A stretch of 21,122 nt of DNA from JABDLF01 sp041609715 (GTDB lineage Bacteria; Pseudomonadota; Gammaproteobacteria; Steroidobacterales; JABDLF01). The position numbers were made by a program, and so were the translations under genes. The stretch's first letter is position 1. Every line of letters starts with the position of its first letter. Positions 1-7,549 of this stretch are shown piece by piece. Where the stretch lies: the NCBI GenBank assembly GCA_041609715.1, contig JBFIQI010000023.1:1-21122 (forward strand), in the 5' to 3' direction. A model generated the notes under the pieces. It was not told the DNA's origin, ran no database searches, and worked only from the letters and a program-made list of their open reading frames with translations.

Positions 1-261
1 ATGTCCTTGGAAAACAAGGAATTCTCGCCTCCCCGGGGGGAGGCTGGTCATTAGCCCCGGGTGCATTGGTGGTACCGATGGCCTTGCTGTTAAGATGGTC
101 GGCGGTACAAATCGTCGATAAGAACAAATGCTCGCCTCACTGATTTCAAGCTCTGACTATCCTGGCTGGTCTTCCCGGGTTTTACCGGCATCCGGGTCTT
201 ATCGCCTGCGGTTCTGAGACTTCTGCTCCGAACCTGCACCCGATTCTCACCCGAATCCTTC
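1..261. other. Unassigned 5' region upstream of the MBL/CNB gene
   Basis: I see no convincing gene here. The first frame reads 17 codons from an ATG at base 1 to TAG at 52-54. This could be the tail of a gene entering from the left or chance. All frames carry stops before 160, and the longer minus-strand frames run antisense to the next gene. A GC-rich hairpin lies at 27-44. No strong sigma-70 promoter stands out; TTGCTG (84-89) and TACAAA (106-111), 16 bp apart, are only a weak candidate. Confidence 0.4.
27..44. repeat. Perfect GC-rich inverted repeat
   Basis: GCCTCCCC (27-34) and GGGGAGGC (37-44) are exact reverse complements two bases apart. No T-run follows on either strand, so it is not a standard intrinsic terminator. 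It could be a stem that ends an upstream transcript with help from other factors, or chance in GC-rich DNA. Confidence 0.45.
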
Positions 262-2436
262 ATGGCCAAACCAGCAGTCACCCGTCCCACAACCGGCGCC
301 AGGCTGGTCGCAGGGAAAACTGATGTCATCTTGTTCGGGCAACCGCCCGAAGTCCTCAAAGCCCTGTTGCTCAGTGATGCCCCCGCATTCAATACGCTGG
401 TGCTCACCGACATCAGGGAAAAGAGCGGCTCGCTCACCAACAATCTCGAGTTTCCCCTTTACTATTACTTGTTCTTTACCGGCGCCTATGCGAAGGGCGA
501 GCGGCTCAAACTGGTGGGTGAGGCCGCAGCAATTTCTCATGCCATCCGGGTTCTCCGTCTTACGCTGACAGGTCCAGTGGCCCGGGAGTTGGACGCCTGG
601 GGCACCGCACCCGAGCTCAAGCAGGAATGGTTACAGGTTGCCGATGCACTGGCCTACAAAGATTCCGCCAACAAAATCGTACCGGTGGAAGATTTTTTTG
701 ATATTCGGCCGTTTCGTGATGGCGTTGCCCGACTATCCGAACTGACCATAAAACACGTCGGCCTCGATACCTACGAGGTCCTGGGAAATTCGGATTCGGT
801 AACTATCGACCTTTCCCAGGATCTCAAACTCGAGCCCCCTTATCCGGTGCAACGAGACTACGTGCCTGGCGGGCTGGTCCGGCTGGGGCTGGAGATACTC
901 GGCGGTGCCTCTGGTTTCACACCAGATGAACCTTGCACCGGCCTGGCACTATGTCATAACGGTGATTACATTCTGATCGATGCGATGCCATTTCTTGACC
1001 AGCACCTGGTAGCCCGAGGCATATCCAAGAACCAGGTCTCGGCCCTGTTCCTGACGCATTTGCATGACGATCATTGCACCATGTTTCCATTGATGCTGAT
1101 GCCGCATGTTGTCGACGTCATCACAACCAAAGAAATTTTCAATATGGCAATGGAAAAGCTCGGCTGCGCGCTGGGCTGGACTGTGGCTTCGATACAGGAA
1201 CATTTCCGGCTGTTTGAAATTGAGCCCGACGTGCCCGCCAATTACTATGGATTGGGCATCGCGCCGCACCTCACCGTGCACAGCATTCCAACCATTGGCG
1301 CGACTTTCTCCACCGTGCACCAGGGCCGCGCCCGGCAGATATGTATTATCGGTGATAACCACAGTATGGCCGCTATCACTGATCTGCATAAGCAGGGACT
1401 GGTGCGTAATCACACCCTGGCGACTTTGCAACGGCTCTACAAGGACCGATTCAGCCTGCTGGTTGCTGACGGTGGTGCAGGTGCCATTCACGGGGATCCG
1501 GCGGATGCGATCAAATCTGAGTCCGAGCGCGTCGTTTACGTGCATGTCGAGGAACTAACCAACGAATTCGATACGACTTTCTCCCTTGCAGAATCCGGCA
1601 AGCGCTACACCATTGTGGAAGGTGATCCCGCTTTATACAGCGGTCAAATCAACCATTATCTGACTGAATGGCTGGACAGGCCGGTTTCGCATCGCTGGCT
1701 CAGCAGCTTGCTGGCTGAATCCGAGATTCGGCGCTACAACAGCGACGATGTCATCCTGGTGCAGGGAGCGGCAAACACTGACTATGTCTATCTACTGCTC
1801 ACCGGCTACTGCGAAGTTGTGCACCACGATGGCAAACAGCTCCATTCTCTGGCCCATCTGCAGGCGGGGGATACCATCGGTGAAATGGCCGCCATCACCG
1901 GCAAGGGGGCGCGCAATGCCAGCGTGGTCGCCCGGACCCCGGTTACGGTTTGCGCATTCTCCGAGCAGATCTTTAACGCATTTGTAGAAGCCAAAGGTAT
2001 GACGGGGATTTTGCGGAAAAGATGGGATCTGCGACCCCTGATTAGCGCTTTGCCCTGCTTCACAGAGATCACTTCCAATGTATTGTTGCAAACCTGCATG
2101 CTGGCGACACAAATCTCGTTAAGTGCTGACGAGGAGCTGTCCATGGGTGACGATGGCTGGTATCTGCTGATCGATGGCACGGTGAAAAGCGACGCCCACA
2201 AAACGATTCAATACAACCCTGCGAGGTTGACTGAGTTTGGCTGGTGCCCCCATGCGGGCATCAATAAAACCAGCGTTGTCGCAGGCGAAGCTGCGAAATT
2301 TATTTATTTCGAGCGCAAGAGTTTTGAATCCCGAATGCTCAACATACCGCAATTGAATTACTATTTGCGCAAGTTCCGCATGGCAAATACTCGCAAGCCA
2401 GCAGGATGGCAATTGGGCGAAGTCCAACCTCGCTGA
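262..2436 (+). CDS. MBL-fold / cyclic-nucleotide-binding (CNB) fusion protein
   Basis: This 724-residue protein joins a metallo-beta-lactamase-fold domain (about 200-460) to a cAMP/cGMP-binding domain (about 480-590). The metal motif HxHxDH is intact (H266, H268, D270, H271). Further likely ligands are D365 in IGDNH and D403/H410 near DGGAGAIHGD. The CNB domain has the phosphate-binding cassette as IGEMAA...GARNAS, with E541 and R551 in place to hold the ribose and phosphate. Residues 594-700 look like a second CNB fold that lacks the cassette. The first 195 residues match nothing I know. No membrane segment or signal peptide is seen, so it should be cytosolic. The ATG has no clear Shine-Dalgarno, but in-frame stops at 91 and 154 exclude a much longer form. 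It converges on an adenylate cyclase gene 52 bp away, which suggests cAMP as ligand (inference). The substrate of the MBL domain is unknown. Confidence 0.88.
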   Translation: MAKPAVTRPTTGARLVAGKTDVILFGQPPEVLKALLLSDAPAFNTLVLTDIREKSGSLTNNLEFPLYYYLFFTGAYAKGERLKLVGEAAAISHAIRVLRLTLTGPVARELDAWGTAPELKQEWLQVADALAYKDSANKIVPVEDFFDIRPFRDGVARLSELTIKHVGLDTYEVLGNSDSVTIDLSQDLKLEPPYPVQRDYVPGGLVRLGLEILGGASGFTPDEPCTGLALCHNGDYILIDAMPFLDQHLVARGISKNQVSALFLTHLHDDHCTMFPLMLMPHVVDVITTKEIFNMAMEKLGCALGWTVASIQEHFRLFEIEPDVPANYYGLGIAPHLTVHSIPTIGATFSTVHQGRARQICIIGDNHSMAAITDLHKQGLVRNHTLATLQRLYKDRFSLLVADGGAGAIHGDPADAIKSESERVVYVHVEELTNEFDTTFSLAESGKRYTIVEGDPALYSGQINHYLTEWLDRPVSHRWLSSLLAESEIRRYNSDDVILVQGAANTDYVYLLLTGYCEVVHHDGKQLHSLAHLQAGDTIGEMAAITGKGARNASVVARTPVTVCAFSEQIFNAFVEAKGMTGILRKRWDLRPLISALPCFTEITSNVLLQTCMLATQISLSADEELSMGDDGWYLLIDGTVKSDAHKTIQYNPARLTEFGWCPHAGINKTSVVAGEAAKFIYFERKSFESRMLNIPQLNYYLRKFRMANTRKPAGWQLGEVQPR

Positions 2437-2488
2437 CCATAGACCCTCGTTCAGGAGTACGATTTCTGCGTCGCGCGGCGCGCACCCG

Positions 2489-4819
2489 CTACTTGGAGGT
2501 CATGACCCACACGCCGTTCCAGTCCTTCGGCGCATTCTCCTGCAGATATTTGCAACGCTCGATGTAGGTATCCGAAAGCTTATCTTCCGGGTTGGCTTTT
2601 AGCGCCTCCTGGAACATTAAGATTCCCTTGGTCCAATCGCCCTCGCGATAGAGCCGGACTCCCTCGTTGAAATAATTCACCGTATCCATCAAATTTGGAA
2701 AGGTCTTATTGTTGTGATAGTCGAGCACCTCGAAAACACCGACCGGTTCGGTCTTGCCCTTGACCACCACAAGATCAACGTCGCGTAGGCGGTAGGTTCC
2801 CCTGAGCTTGGCCCGGGTAAATTCGCTGATCAGGATCCGCGCTGAATACTGCTTGCAGGCACTTTCCAGGCGAGCGGCCAGGTTAACCCCGTCACCGATC
2901 ATGGTGTAGTCCATTCTCTTGGGGGAGCCGATATTGCCCGACACGACCATACCGGTATTCAAACCCACCCCGTGATCGAGAGGATCCAGGCCCTGCTCCA
3001 CTCGACTTACATTCCATTCCCATAGCTCGACAATCATGGCGATGGCGGCCCGCACGGCACGATCTTCGTCATCGTCGTGAGAAACCGGAATCCCAAAGCC
3101 AGCCATGATGGCGTCACCGATGAACTTGTCCAGCATGCCACCTTCACGGGTTATACATTCCACCATGATGGTGAAATACTCGTTCAACATCTTGACAGTG
3201 CCCTGGGCCCCGAGCGCTTCGGTGATGGTCGTGAAACTGCGGATATCGGAAAACAGCACCGTGGTTTCCCGGCTCTGACCACCCAGAATGTCTTCGCTCT
3301 TGCCCGCGCCCATGAGTTGATCGGCAACACCCGGATCCATGTAGCGCGCCATGGTCGATTTCATGCGTTTTTCGGAGCTGATATCTTCAATCAACAACAT
3401 CGCACCCAACTTGCTACCCTCGGAACTCGTCAGCGGCAATACGCTGACGTTGGCAGATATTTGTGTCTCGTTGAAGGTCAGCTCGGCGTCCATGACCAGT
3501 TCCGATTCCTGGGTTTCTTCCACCGCTTTGATCTTATCCATGATCCAGGCATTCGATTCGATGAAAAATTCAGCTGCGGCTACTCCGATAATATCGTTTT
3601 GAGATACGCTGAGTATTTTTAGACCCGCCTCGTTACAGGTAACGATTTTGCCCTCGTCATCCAGAGTGACCACGCCGTTGGACATACTGTGCAGCATGCC
3701 TTCACTGTAGTTCTTCATGTTCTGAATGTCTTCGAACAACTTGGCATTTTCCAGGGCAATGGAAACCTGAGCAGTAAATGCCTTGAGGCGGCTCTCGTCT
3801 TCCTCGGTAAAGGGCCCGCCTCGCTTGTTCAGAATCTGCGTGACACCGATCCGCTTGCCATCCTTGTTGACTACGGGAACGCACAATATCGAACGCGTGA
3901 AATACCCGGTTTGCTTGTCAAAGGACGGGTCGAAGCGCAGGTCCGCATAAGCATGGGGAATATGAATTGATTCGCCCGAGGTGAAAACGGCGCCCGCGAT
4001 ACCGGCTGTATTGGGCAGGCGAATCTCACCCAGCGAATCACCCATCGCGACTCGTGAAAACAACTCGCCGGTCTTTTCATCGTTCAGAAACAGCGTCGAC
4101 CGGTCTGCATTCAACATGCGGGTGGCCTCACTCATGACGCGCGTGAGCAATGGGCCAAGCTCGAGTTCCGAGGTGATGTCGGCAACCAGGTCGAGAAACT
4201 CCATTTCCTTTTTACGATTTTTTTTGACTCGCTCAACAAACTGGGTGCTCTGCAGAGCCACCGAGGCCTGGGTTGTAATAGCCTCCAGCAGCACAAGATC
4301 GTCTTCGGTGAACATCCCGTTCTTGGGGTTAAGAATCTGGGTAACGCCAATCACGTCACCCCGCACCGTCTTCAGTGGCGCACACAGAATGGCCTCGGTC
4401 TTGAAGCCTGTCTGCGCATCGACGCTGCGATTAAAGCGCGGATCCTCATAGGGGTTTTCAATTATTTCGCCCACCCCGCTGGAAAATACGGCGCCGGCAA
4501 TACCAGATGTGTTCAGAACCCGTATTTCCCGCGACAGGTCACCATGGGCTACTCGCGAATAAAGCTCATCTGATTGCGGATCATTCAGAAAGAGTGACCC
4601 GCGCTCCGCATTAAGCTCTTCAGTAGCAATAACTATCAGAGCTTTTAAAACTTCATCCAGGCTCTCGAAGGCCGCGACCCGCCTGGAAACTCCCAACAGC
4701 ATTTCTGCCTGCTCAAGTTTCTTTTCGGCTCTGGCAAGCAAAGTGTCTGAATCAGGTTTGCGATTGGTTTTGCGCTTCGAACGGGTGCGCGTTTTGGTTT
4801 GGGTCTTTTGTCTGGTCAT
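2489..4819 (-). CDS. GAF-GAF-PAS class III adenylate cyclase (CyaB1/CyaB2-like)
   Basis: This 776-residue protein should convert ATP to cAMP. The order is a basic N-terminus, GAF1 (about 51-190), GAF2 (about 218-356), PAS (about 368-480), cyclase (about 516-690) and a TPR-like tail (about 700-776). The cyclase has both metal aspartates (D525 in FSDIRSF, D569 in FIGDAIM), the adenine-specifying pair K565 and D637, and the transition-state residues N646 and R650, so it should be active and ATP-specific. GAF2 has a full NKFDE motif (N331, K332, F337, D341, E342), the mark of cyclic-nucleotide-binding GAF domains. GAF1 keeps only part of it. The layout matches cyanobacterial CyaB1/CyaB2, in which GAF domains bind cAMP and stimulate the enzyme. 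No membrane segment is seen. The ATG lies 6 bp after the stop of the coiled-coil gene, and GGATAAG over that stop is the likely Shine-Dalgarno, so the two are co-translated. Confidence 0.95.
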   Translation of the reverse strand: MTRQKTQTKTRTRSKRKTNRKPDSDTLLARAEKKLEQAEMLLGVSRRVAAFESLDEVLKALIVIATEELNAERGSLFLNDPQSDELYSRVAHGDLSREIRVLNTSGIAGAVFSSGVGEIIENPYEDPRFNRSVDAQTGFKTEAILCAPLKTVRGDVIGVTQILNPKNGMFTEDDLVLLEAITTQASVALQSTQFVERVKKNRKKEMEFLDLVADITSELELGPLLTRVMSEATRMLNADRSTLFLNDEKTGELFSRVAMGDSLGEIRLPNTAGIAGAVFTSGESIHIPHAYADLRFDPSFDKQTGYFTRSILCVPVVNKDGKRIGVTQILNKRGGPFTEEDESRLKAFTAQVSIALENAKLFEDIQNMKNYSEGMLHSMSNGVVTLDDEGKIVTCNEAGLKILSVSQNDIIGVAAAEFFIESNAWIMDKIKAVEETQESELVMDAELTFNETQISANVSVLPLTSSEGSKLGAMLLIEDISSEKRMKSTMARYMDPGVADQLMGAGKSEDILGGQSRETTVLFSDIRSFTTITEALGAQGTVKMLNEYFTIMVECITREGGMLDKFIGDAIMAGFGIPVSHDDDEDRAVRAAIAMIVELWEWNVSRVEQGLDPLDHGVGLNTGMVVSGNIGSPKRMDYTMIGDGVNLAARLESACKQYSARILISEFTRAKLRGTYRLRDVDLVVVKGKTEPVGVFEVLDYHNNKTFPNLMDTVNYFNEGVRLYREGDWTKGILMFQEALKANPEDKLSDTYIERCKYLQENAPKDWNGVWVMTSK

Positions 4820-4825
4820 AAATAC

Positions 4826-5491
4826 TTATCCAGCGTCCGAATTCAAAGAGTTTCTCAGTGCTGCAATTGTCGACTGTAGCTGGCTGATCTCGTCGCGGGC
4901 CAGCCTTTCGCGCTCGTGCAGTTCGACTTCGTAATTGAACTGAGCCTTTTCCAGTTCTGTCCTCAATGCAGCGGCCGTCTCTTGCAGCTGCCCGATCTCG
5001 CTATGGCCATCCGCCAGAACTTTCTGGACACTTTCGCCTTTCTCGATTGCCAGGCTATCCAGTTCCGCGCGCAGCGCAACAACGGCCGACTTGAGCTGCG
5101 AGATTTCCGTATTACCTCTGGCAATAGCGCTCTGTACTTCCGCTTCCATTTGCAGGCGCTGTTGCTCCAGTCCGTCACGCAAGGCAGCCGTGGTTTCCTT
5201 CAGTTGTGTAATTTCGGAATTACTGGCACTTAGCGCATCCTGCACAGCTTGTTGTTTGAGGAATTCGAGATCCTCCATTGCCTCACGCTGTTTGGCAATC
5301 GTTTGCTTGAGTTGCCTGATTTCAACAATTGAGCCGGCAATCGCCTTTTGCGCCTGGCCCCGGGCATCTGCGTCCATGCTTTCCATCTCGGCACGCAAGG
5401 CCGCGACGGTTTCCTTGAGCTGCCTGATCTCGCCTTGGGCCTGCTGCAACAGTGCCGCATCCTGGTCGGGGGAATTGTGCTTGTCGCTCAT
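4826..5491 (-). CDS. Coiled-coil protein of six 36-residue repeats
   Basis: I do not recognise a family. From the ATG chosen here the protein is 221 residues: about 20 non-repeated residues, then five complete 36-residue repeats and a 21-residue partial sixth. Each repeat opens with a variant of EIxQLKxTxAALRxEL, and the repeats join without any insertion or deletion. The composition (Leu, Ala, Glu, Gln, Arg; no Pro inside the repeats) points to one long soluble alpha helix, probably an oligomeric coiled coil. The frame stays open to a TTG at 5566, giving 246 residues. I prefer the ATG at 5491, although neither start has a good Shine-Dalgarno. It lies directly upstream of the adenylate cyclase gene (6 bp) and probably acts with it, for example as a scaffold or spacer (inference). 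Confidence 0.82.
   Translation of the reverse strand: MSDKHNSPDQDAALLQQAQGEIRQLKETVAALRAEMESMDADARGQAQKAIAGSIVEIRQLKQTIAKQREAMEDLEFLKQQAVQDALSASNSEITQLKETTAALRDGLEQQRLQMEAEVQSAIARGNTEISQLKSAVVALRAELDSLAIEKGESVQKVLADGHSEIGQLQETAAALRTELEKAQFNYEVELHERERLARDEISQLQSTIAALRNSLNSDAG
4829..5431 (-). repeat. 108-bp in-frame tandem repeats in the coiled-coil gene
   Basis: The units run 5431-5324, 5323-5216, 5215-5108, 5107-5000, 4999-4892 and a partial 4891-4829. Each full unit encodes exactly 36 residues. The start of the unit (EI-QL---AALR) is conserved at the protein level, while the second half varies. The DNA copies have diverged, so this is an old amplification and not a recent slippage array. 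Confidence 0.9.
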
Positions 5492-5633
5492 AAATTGTTG
5501 TGGTGCCAGTTCTTGTAATTTTGCGCTCAGGATGGCGCGTGTGGTCGACTCCGAGTGCCGGTTCAATCACCAAACGCGAACAGCCCATCTCCGCCAAACA
5601 CTGGGCGAACCGCGGAACCGCCCGCGACACCTC

Positions 5634-5663
5634 ACTATAGTAGATAAACCGAGCAGGTTCCAA
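5634..5663 (-). promoter_or_regulatory. Candidate sigma-70 promoter for the coiled-coil/cyclase pair
   Basis: On the minus strand TTGGAA (5663-5658) is followed after 18 bp by TATAGT (5639-5634). Transcription would start near 5627, about 135 bases before the ATG of the coiled-coil gene. The hydroxylase gene upstream ends at 5756, so this would give the cyclase pair its own promoter. The prediction rests on hexamer similarity only. Confidence 0.45.
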
Positions 5664-5755
5664 AACCCTGGCGGGCTCGACGTGATTGGTGTCCACCGAC
5701 CGGTCGCTGCCAGCAACCTGAGAGCTGCGTTGCCTGATAAGTTCGTCAAAAAGAC

Positions 5756-7093
5756 CTAGCGCGTGCTGCGCCAGTCCCGGTCCCGCACCCAGCGGGTCGC
5801 CAGCCACTTGGTGCCCTTTTCCACCGGCAATCCGGCGTGCAGACTGCGCGGGTCTGGCTGACCTTCGGCAGTGACGTTATAAAAGGCCAGCGTAGCGCCC
5901 GGTTCAGGTGCCACCACCAGGTCCAGTTCCGGAAACTCCGTACCGCCACCTGCCTCCACCGTCGATAGATAGGTCAGCATGGTGAGCATGCGCTGGCCGT
6001 TTGCTTCCACCAGGGCCCGTTGTCCGGGCAGTGAAACGTCAAAATAGTCGACGTGAGTTTGGTATTCCTGGCCCGGCTCATAGCGCAAGATCATCAGGGG
6101 CTCACCCTGTTCCGGGCGTGTCTCAGAGATTCTCGCCAGCCGCCGCTCGTAAATCCAGACCAGCATATCCTTGGACTCGGGATAAAATCGCATTTCCCAA
6201 CTGGTTCGCTTGTCGTCCTTGACGTTTCGTCCTTCTTCACTGACGACGCGCGATGGCTCCAGGAACGGCCTGGCAGTTGCTATCAAGTGTTGGCATTCGG
6301 TTGCCGTAAACAGATCGTGCAGCAAGGCAATGCGCGGCCCTTCGGACAACACCTCGGGGCGGCATTCGGGGCGATTCGTGCACCGCGCGGCTGCGGGCGA
6401 CGGCGCTAAAATAACCTCGTCGGTAAGACTGCCTGCCCGGTCGCGCTCTTCGGCGCTCAGCTGCGCCCATAGCCGCGCGACCGCATCGTCCGCTGCCGGG
6501 TATTTTTTGGCGGCCGCCCTTTGATAGGCCGACAGTGCCCGTTCACCGTCCTGCCTGAATCCCTGCCCCACCTCAAAATAATGGGCGATCTGATTCCAGC
6601 CCCTGGCCACGCCCGCGGCTGCCGCCCGTTTGTAAAGATCAATAGCCTTCAGCGGATCTGCCCGTCCGCCAATACCCTCGTCCAGCAAGTAGGCGAGCTG
6701 GCAGTAAGCTGGCGCATGCTGCAACTCCACGGCGCGCTCGAGCCATTGCCGCGCTTCGGTGTATCGGCCTGCCTCATCACCGAGGGCCACAGACAATTCC
6801 GCCAGCTGGTAACAGGCTTCCGGAAAGGCCTGCTCTGCCGCTTGCATGAAACAGTCGCGCGCCGCGTCGGCGTCACGCTGACCACCCGGAAATCCTAGGT
6901 GCATGCGACCCAACATGGTCTGGGCCGGAGCAAAACCAGATGCCGCTGCTTTTTCAAACCAACCGCGAGCGGCGGCGGGAAACGGGCCCGCACCCGGCTG
7001 CCGCAGATGCCACAGGCCGAGATTGAACTGCGCGGCCGGGTTGCCGGCCTGCGCTGCGGCGCGAAATTGTTCCACTTGTGGGTCGTTGTTCAC
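5756..7093 (-). CDS. Sel1-repeat / prolyl 4-hydroxylase (2OG-Fe(II) dioxygenase) fusion
   Basis: This 445-residue protein has about five Sel1-like repeats in its first ~215 residues (patterns such as AAQFNLG, WFEKAAASG, LYKRAAAAG), a linker, and a C-terminal prolyl-4-hydroxylase-type dioxygenase domain (about 245-440). The iron triad is complete: H347 and D349 in THVDYF, and H419 in SLHAG. K429, ten residues after the last histidine, fits the 2-oxoglutarate carboxylate-binding lysine, and GGGTEFPE is typical of the family. It should hydroxylate a peptidyl proline using O2 and 2-oxoglutarate. The Sel1 solenoid probably chooses the partner protein. The start is GTG; no ATG precedes the first repeat. 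No signal peptide is seen, so it is likely cytosolic. It is divergent from the kinase operon across a symmetric promoter region. The target is unknown. Confidence 0.9.
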   Translation of the reverse strand: MNNDPQVEQFRAAAQAGNPAAQFNLGLWHLRQPGAGPFPAAARGWFEKAAASGFAPAQTMLGRMHLGFPGGQRDADAARDCFMQAAEQAFPEACYQLAELSVALGDEAGRYTEARQWLERAVELQHAPAYCQLAYLLDEGIGGRADPLKAIDLYKRAAAAGVARGWNQIAHYFEVGQGFRQDGERALSAYQRAAAKKYPAADDAVARLWAQLSAEERDRAGSLTDEVILAPSPAAARCTNRPECRPEVLSEGPRIALLHDLFTATECQHLIATARPFLEPSRVVSEEGRNVKDDKRTSWEMRFYPESKDMLVWIYERRLARISETRPEQGEPLMILRYEPGQEYQTHVDYFDVSLPGQRALVEANGQRMLTMLTYLSTVEAGGGTEFPELDLVVAPEPGATLAFYNVTAEGQPDPRSLHAGLPVEKGTKWLATRWVRDRDWRSTR

Positions 7094-7123
7094 GTCTGCA
7101 AAACTGCCTCTTGCTGGGCTGCC

Positions 7124-7203
7124 GGACCTGATATTACACCAGCGCAGGCGAGGTTCTGCCGCTCGCCGGCGAGCCCCAGATGGCGTATTCTAATATCAGG
7201 GCC
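7124..7203. promoter_or_regulatory. Mirror-symmetric divergent promoter/operator region
   Basis: The 13-base arm at 7124-7136 (GGACCTGATATTA) is the reverse complement of 7191-7203 (TAATATCAGGGCC) except at one base. Each arm read outward carries TAATAT, a good -10 match, followed by CAGG(G/T)CC. The left arm faces the hydroxylase start (7093, 30 bases away) and the right arm faces the small-protein/kinase operon (7264, 60 bases away). A perfect 14-bp palindrome, GCTCGCCGGCGAGC, lies between them at 7161-7174. I see no good -35 hexamer for either side, which suggests activator-dependent or co-regulated promoters (inference). Confidence 0.6.
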
Positions 7204-7263
7204 GAACAGGCCGCCCCGGGGGGCTGACCACCTGGGCTTGCGCCGCGGATTCAGGAGACTGAG

Positions 7264-7491
7264 ATGGACCAGAAACGGTCAATAGAACATTACAAGGAGC
7301 ACGAAATCGTTTGTGTCGCGAAACCCGAAGCCGGTGGCTGGCGTTACAGCATTTCTGTTATTACTCACAAGGGCGACAACTCCGTCGTGCACTCGGAGCA
7401 AGCGGCCGAGACCTTTAAAACCGATACCGCTGCGCTGCAGGCGGGGGCCAAGCGAGCACGCTATGTTGTCGATGAAATGAGCGAGGATTAA
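7264..7491 (+). CDS. Small unknown protein at the head of the kinase-phosphatase operon
   Basis: This is a 75-residue soluble protein with a strong Shine-Dalgarno (AGGAG at 7253-7257, 6 bp before the ATG). It has alternating beta-like stretches (HEIVCVA, GGWRYSISVI) and a helical, charged C-terminal half ending in DEMSED. I recognise no family. It precedes the kinase gene by 58 bp on the same strand, so it is probably part of that operon. It could be a regulator or substrate of the kinase (inference). Confidence 0.75.
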   Translation: MDQKRSIEHYKEHEIVCVAKPEAGGWRYSISVITHKGDNSVVHSEQAAETFKTDTAALQAGAKRARYVVDEMSED

Positions 7492-7535
7492 CGGGCGTGT
7501 CCGATACCACTGTGCTGCGGATTCGCCTTGGCATC

Positions 7536-7541
7536 AGGGAG
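7536..7541 (+). promoter_or_regulatory. Shine-Dalgarno that fixes the kinase TTG start
   Basis: AGGGAG ends 8 bases before the TTG at 7550. It is the only good ribosome binding site near the 5' end of the kinase frame. The kinase domain begins within ten residues of that TTG, so a later start would damage the fold. Confidence 0.65.
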
Positions 7542-7549
7542 TTCGCTGA

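Noticed and set aside
5492..5755. Minus-strand frame between the hydroxylase and coiled-coil genes with coding-like codons
   Set aside because: It has no good start or Shine-Dalgarno, runs out of frame into both flanking genes and contains the candidate promoter; the hydroxylase ends at a normal family C-terminus, so it is not a frameshifted tail.
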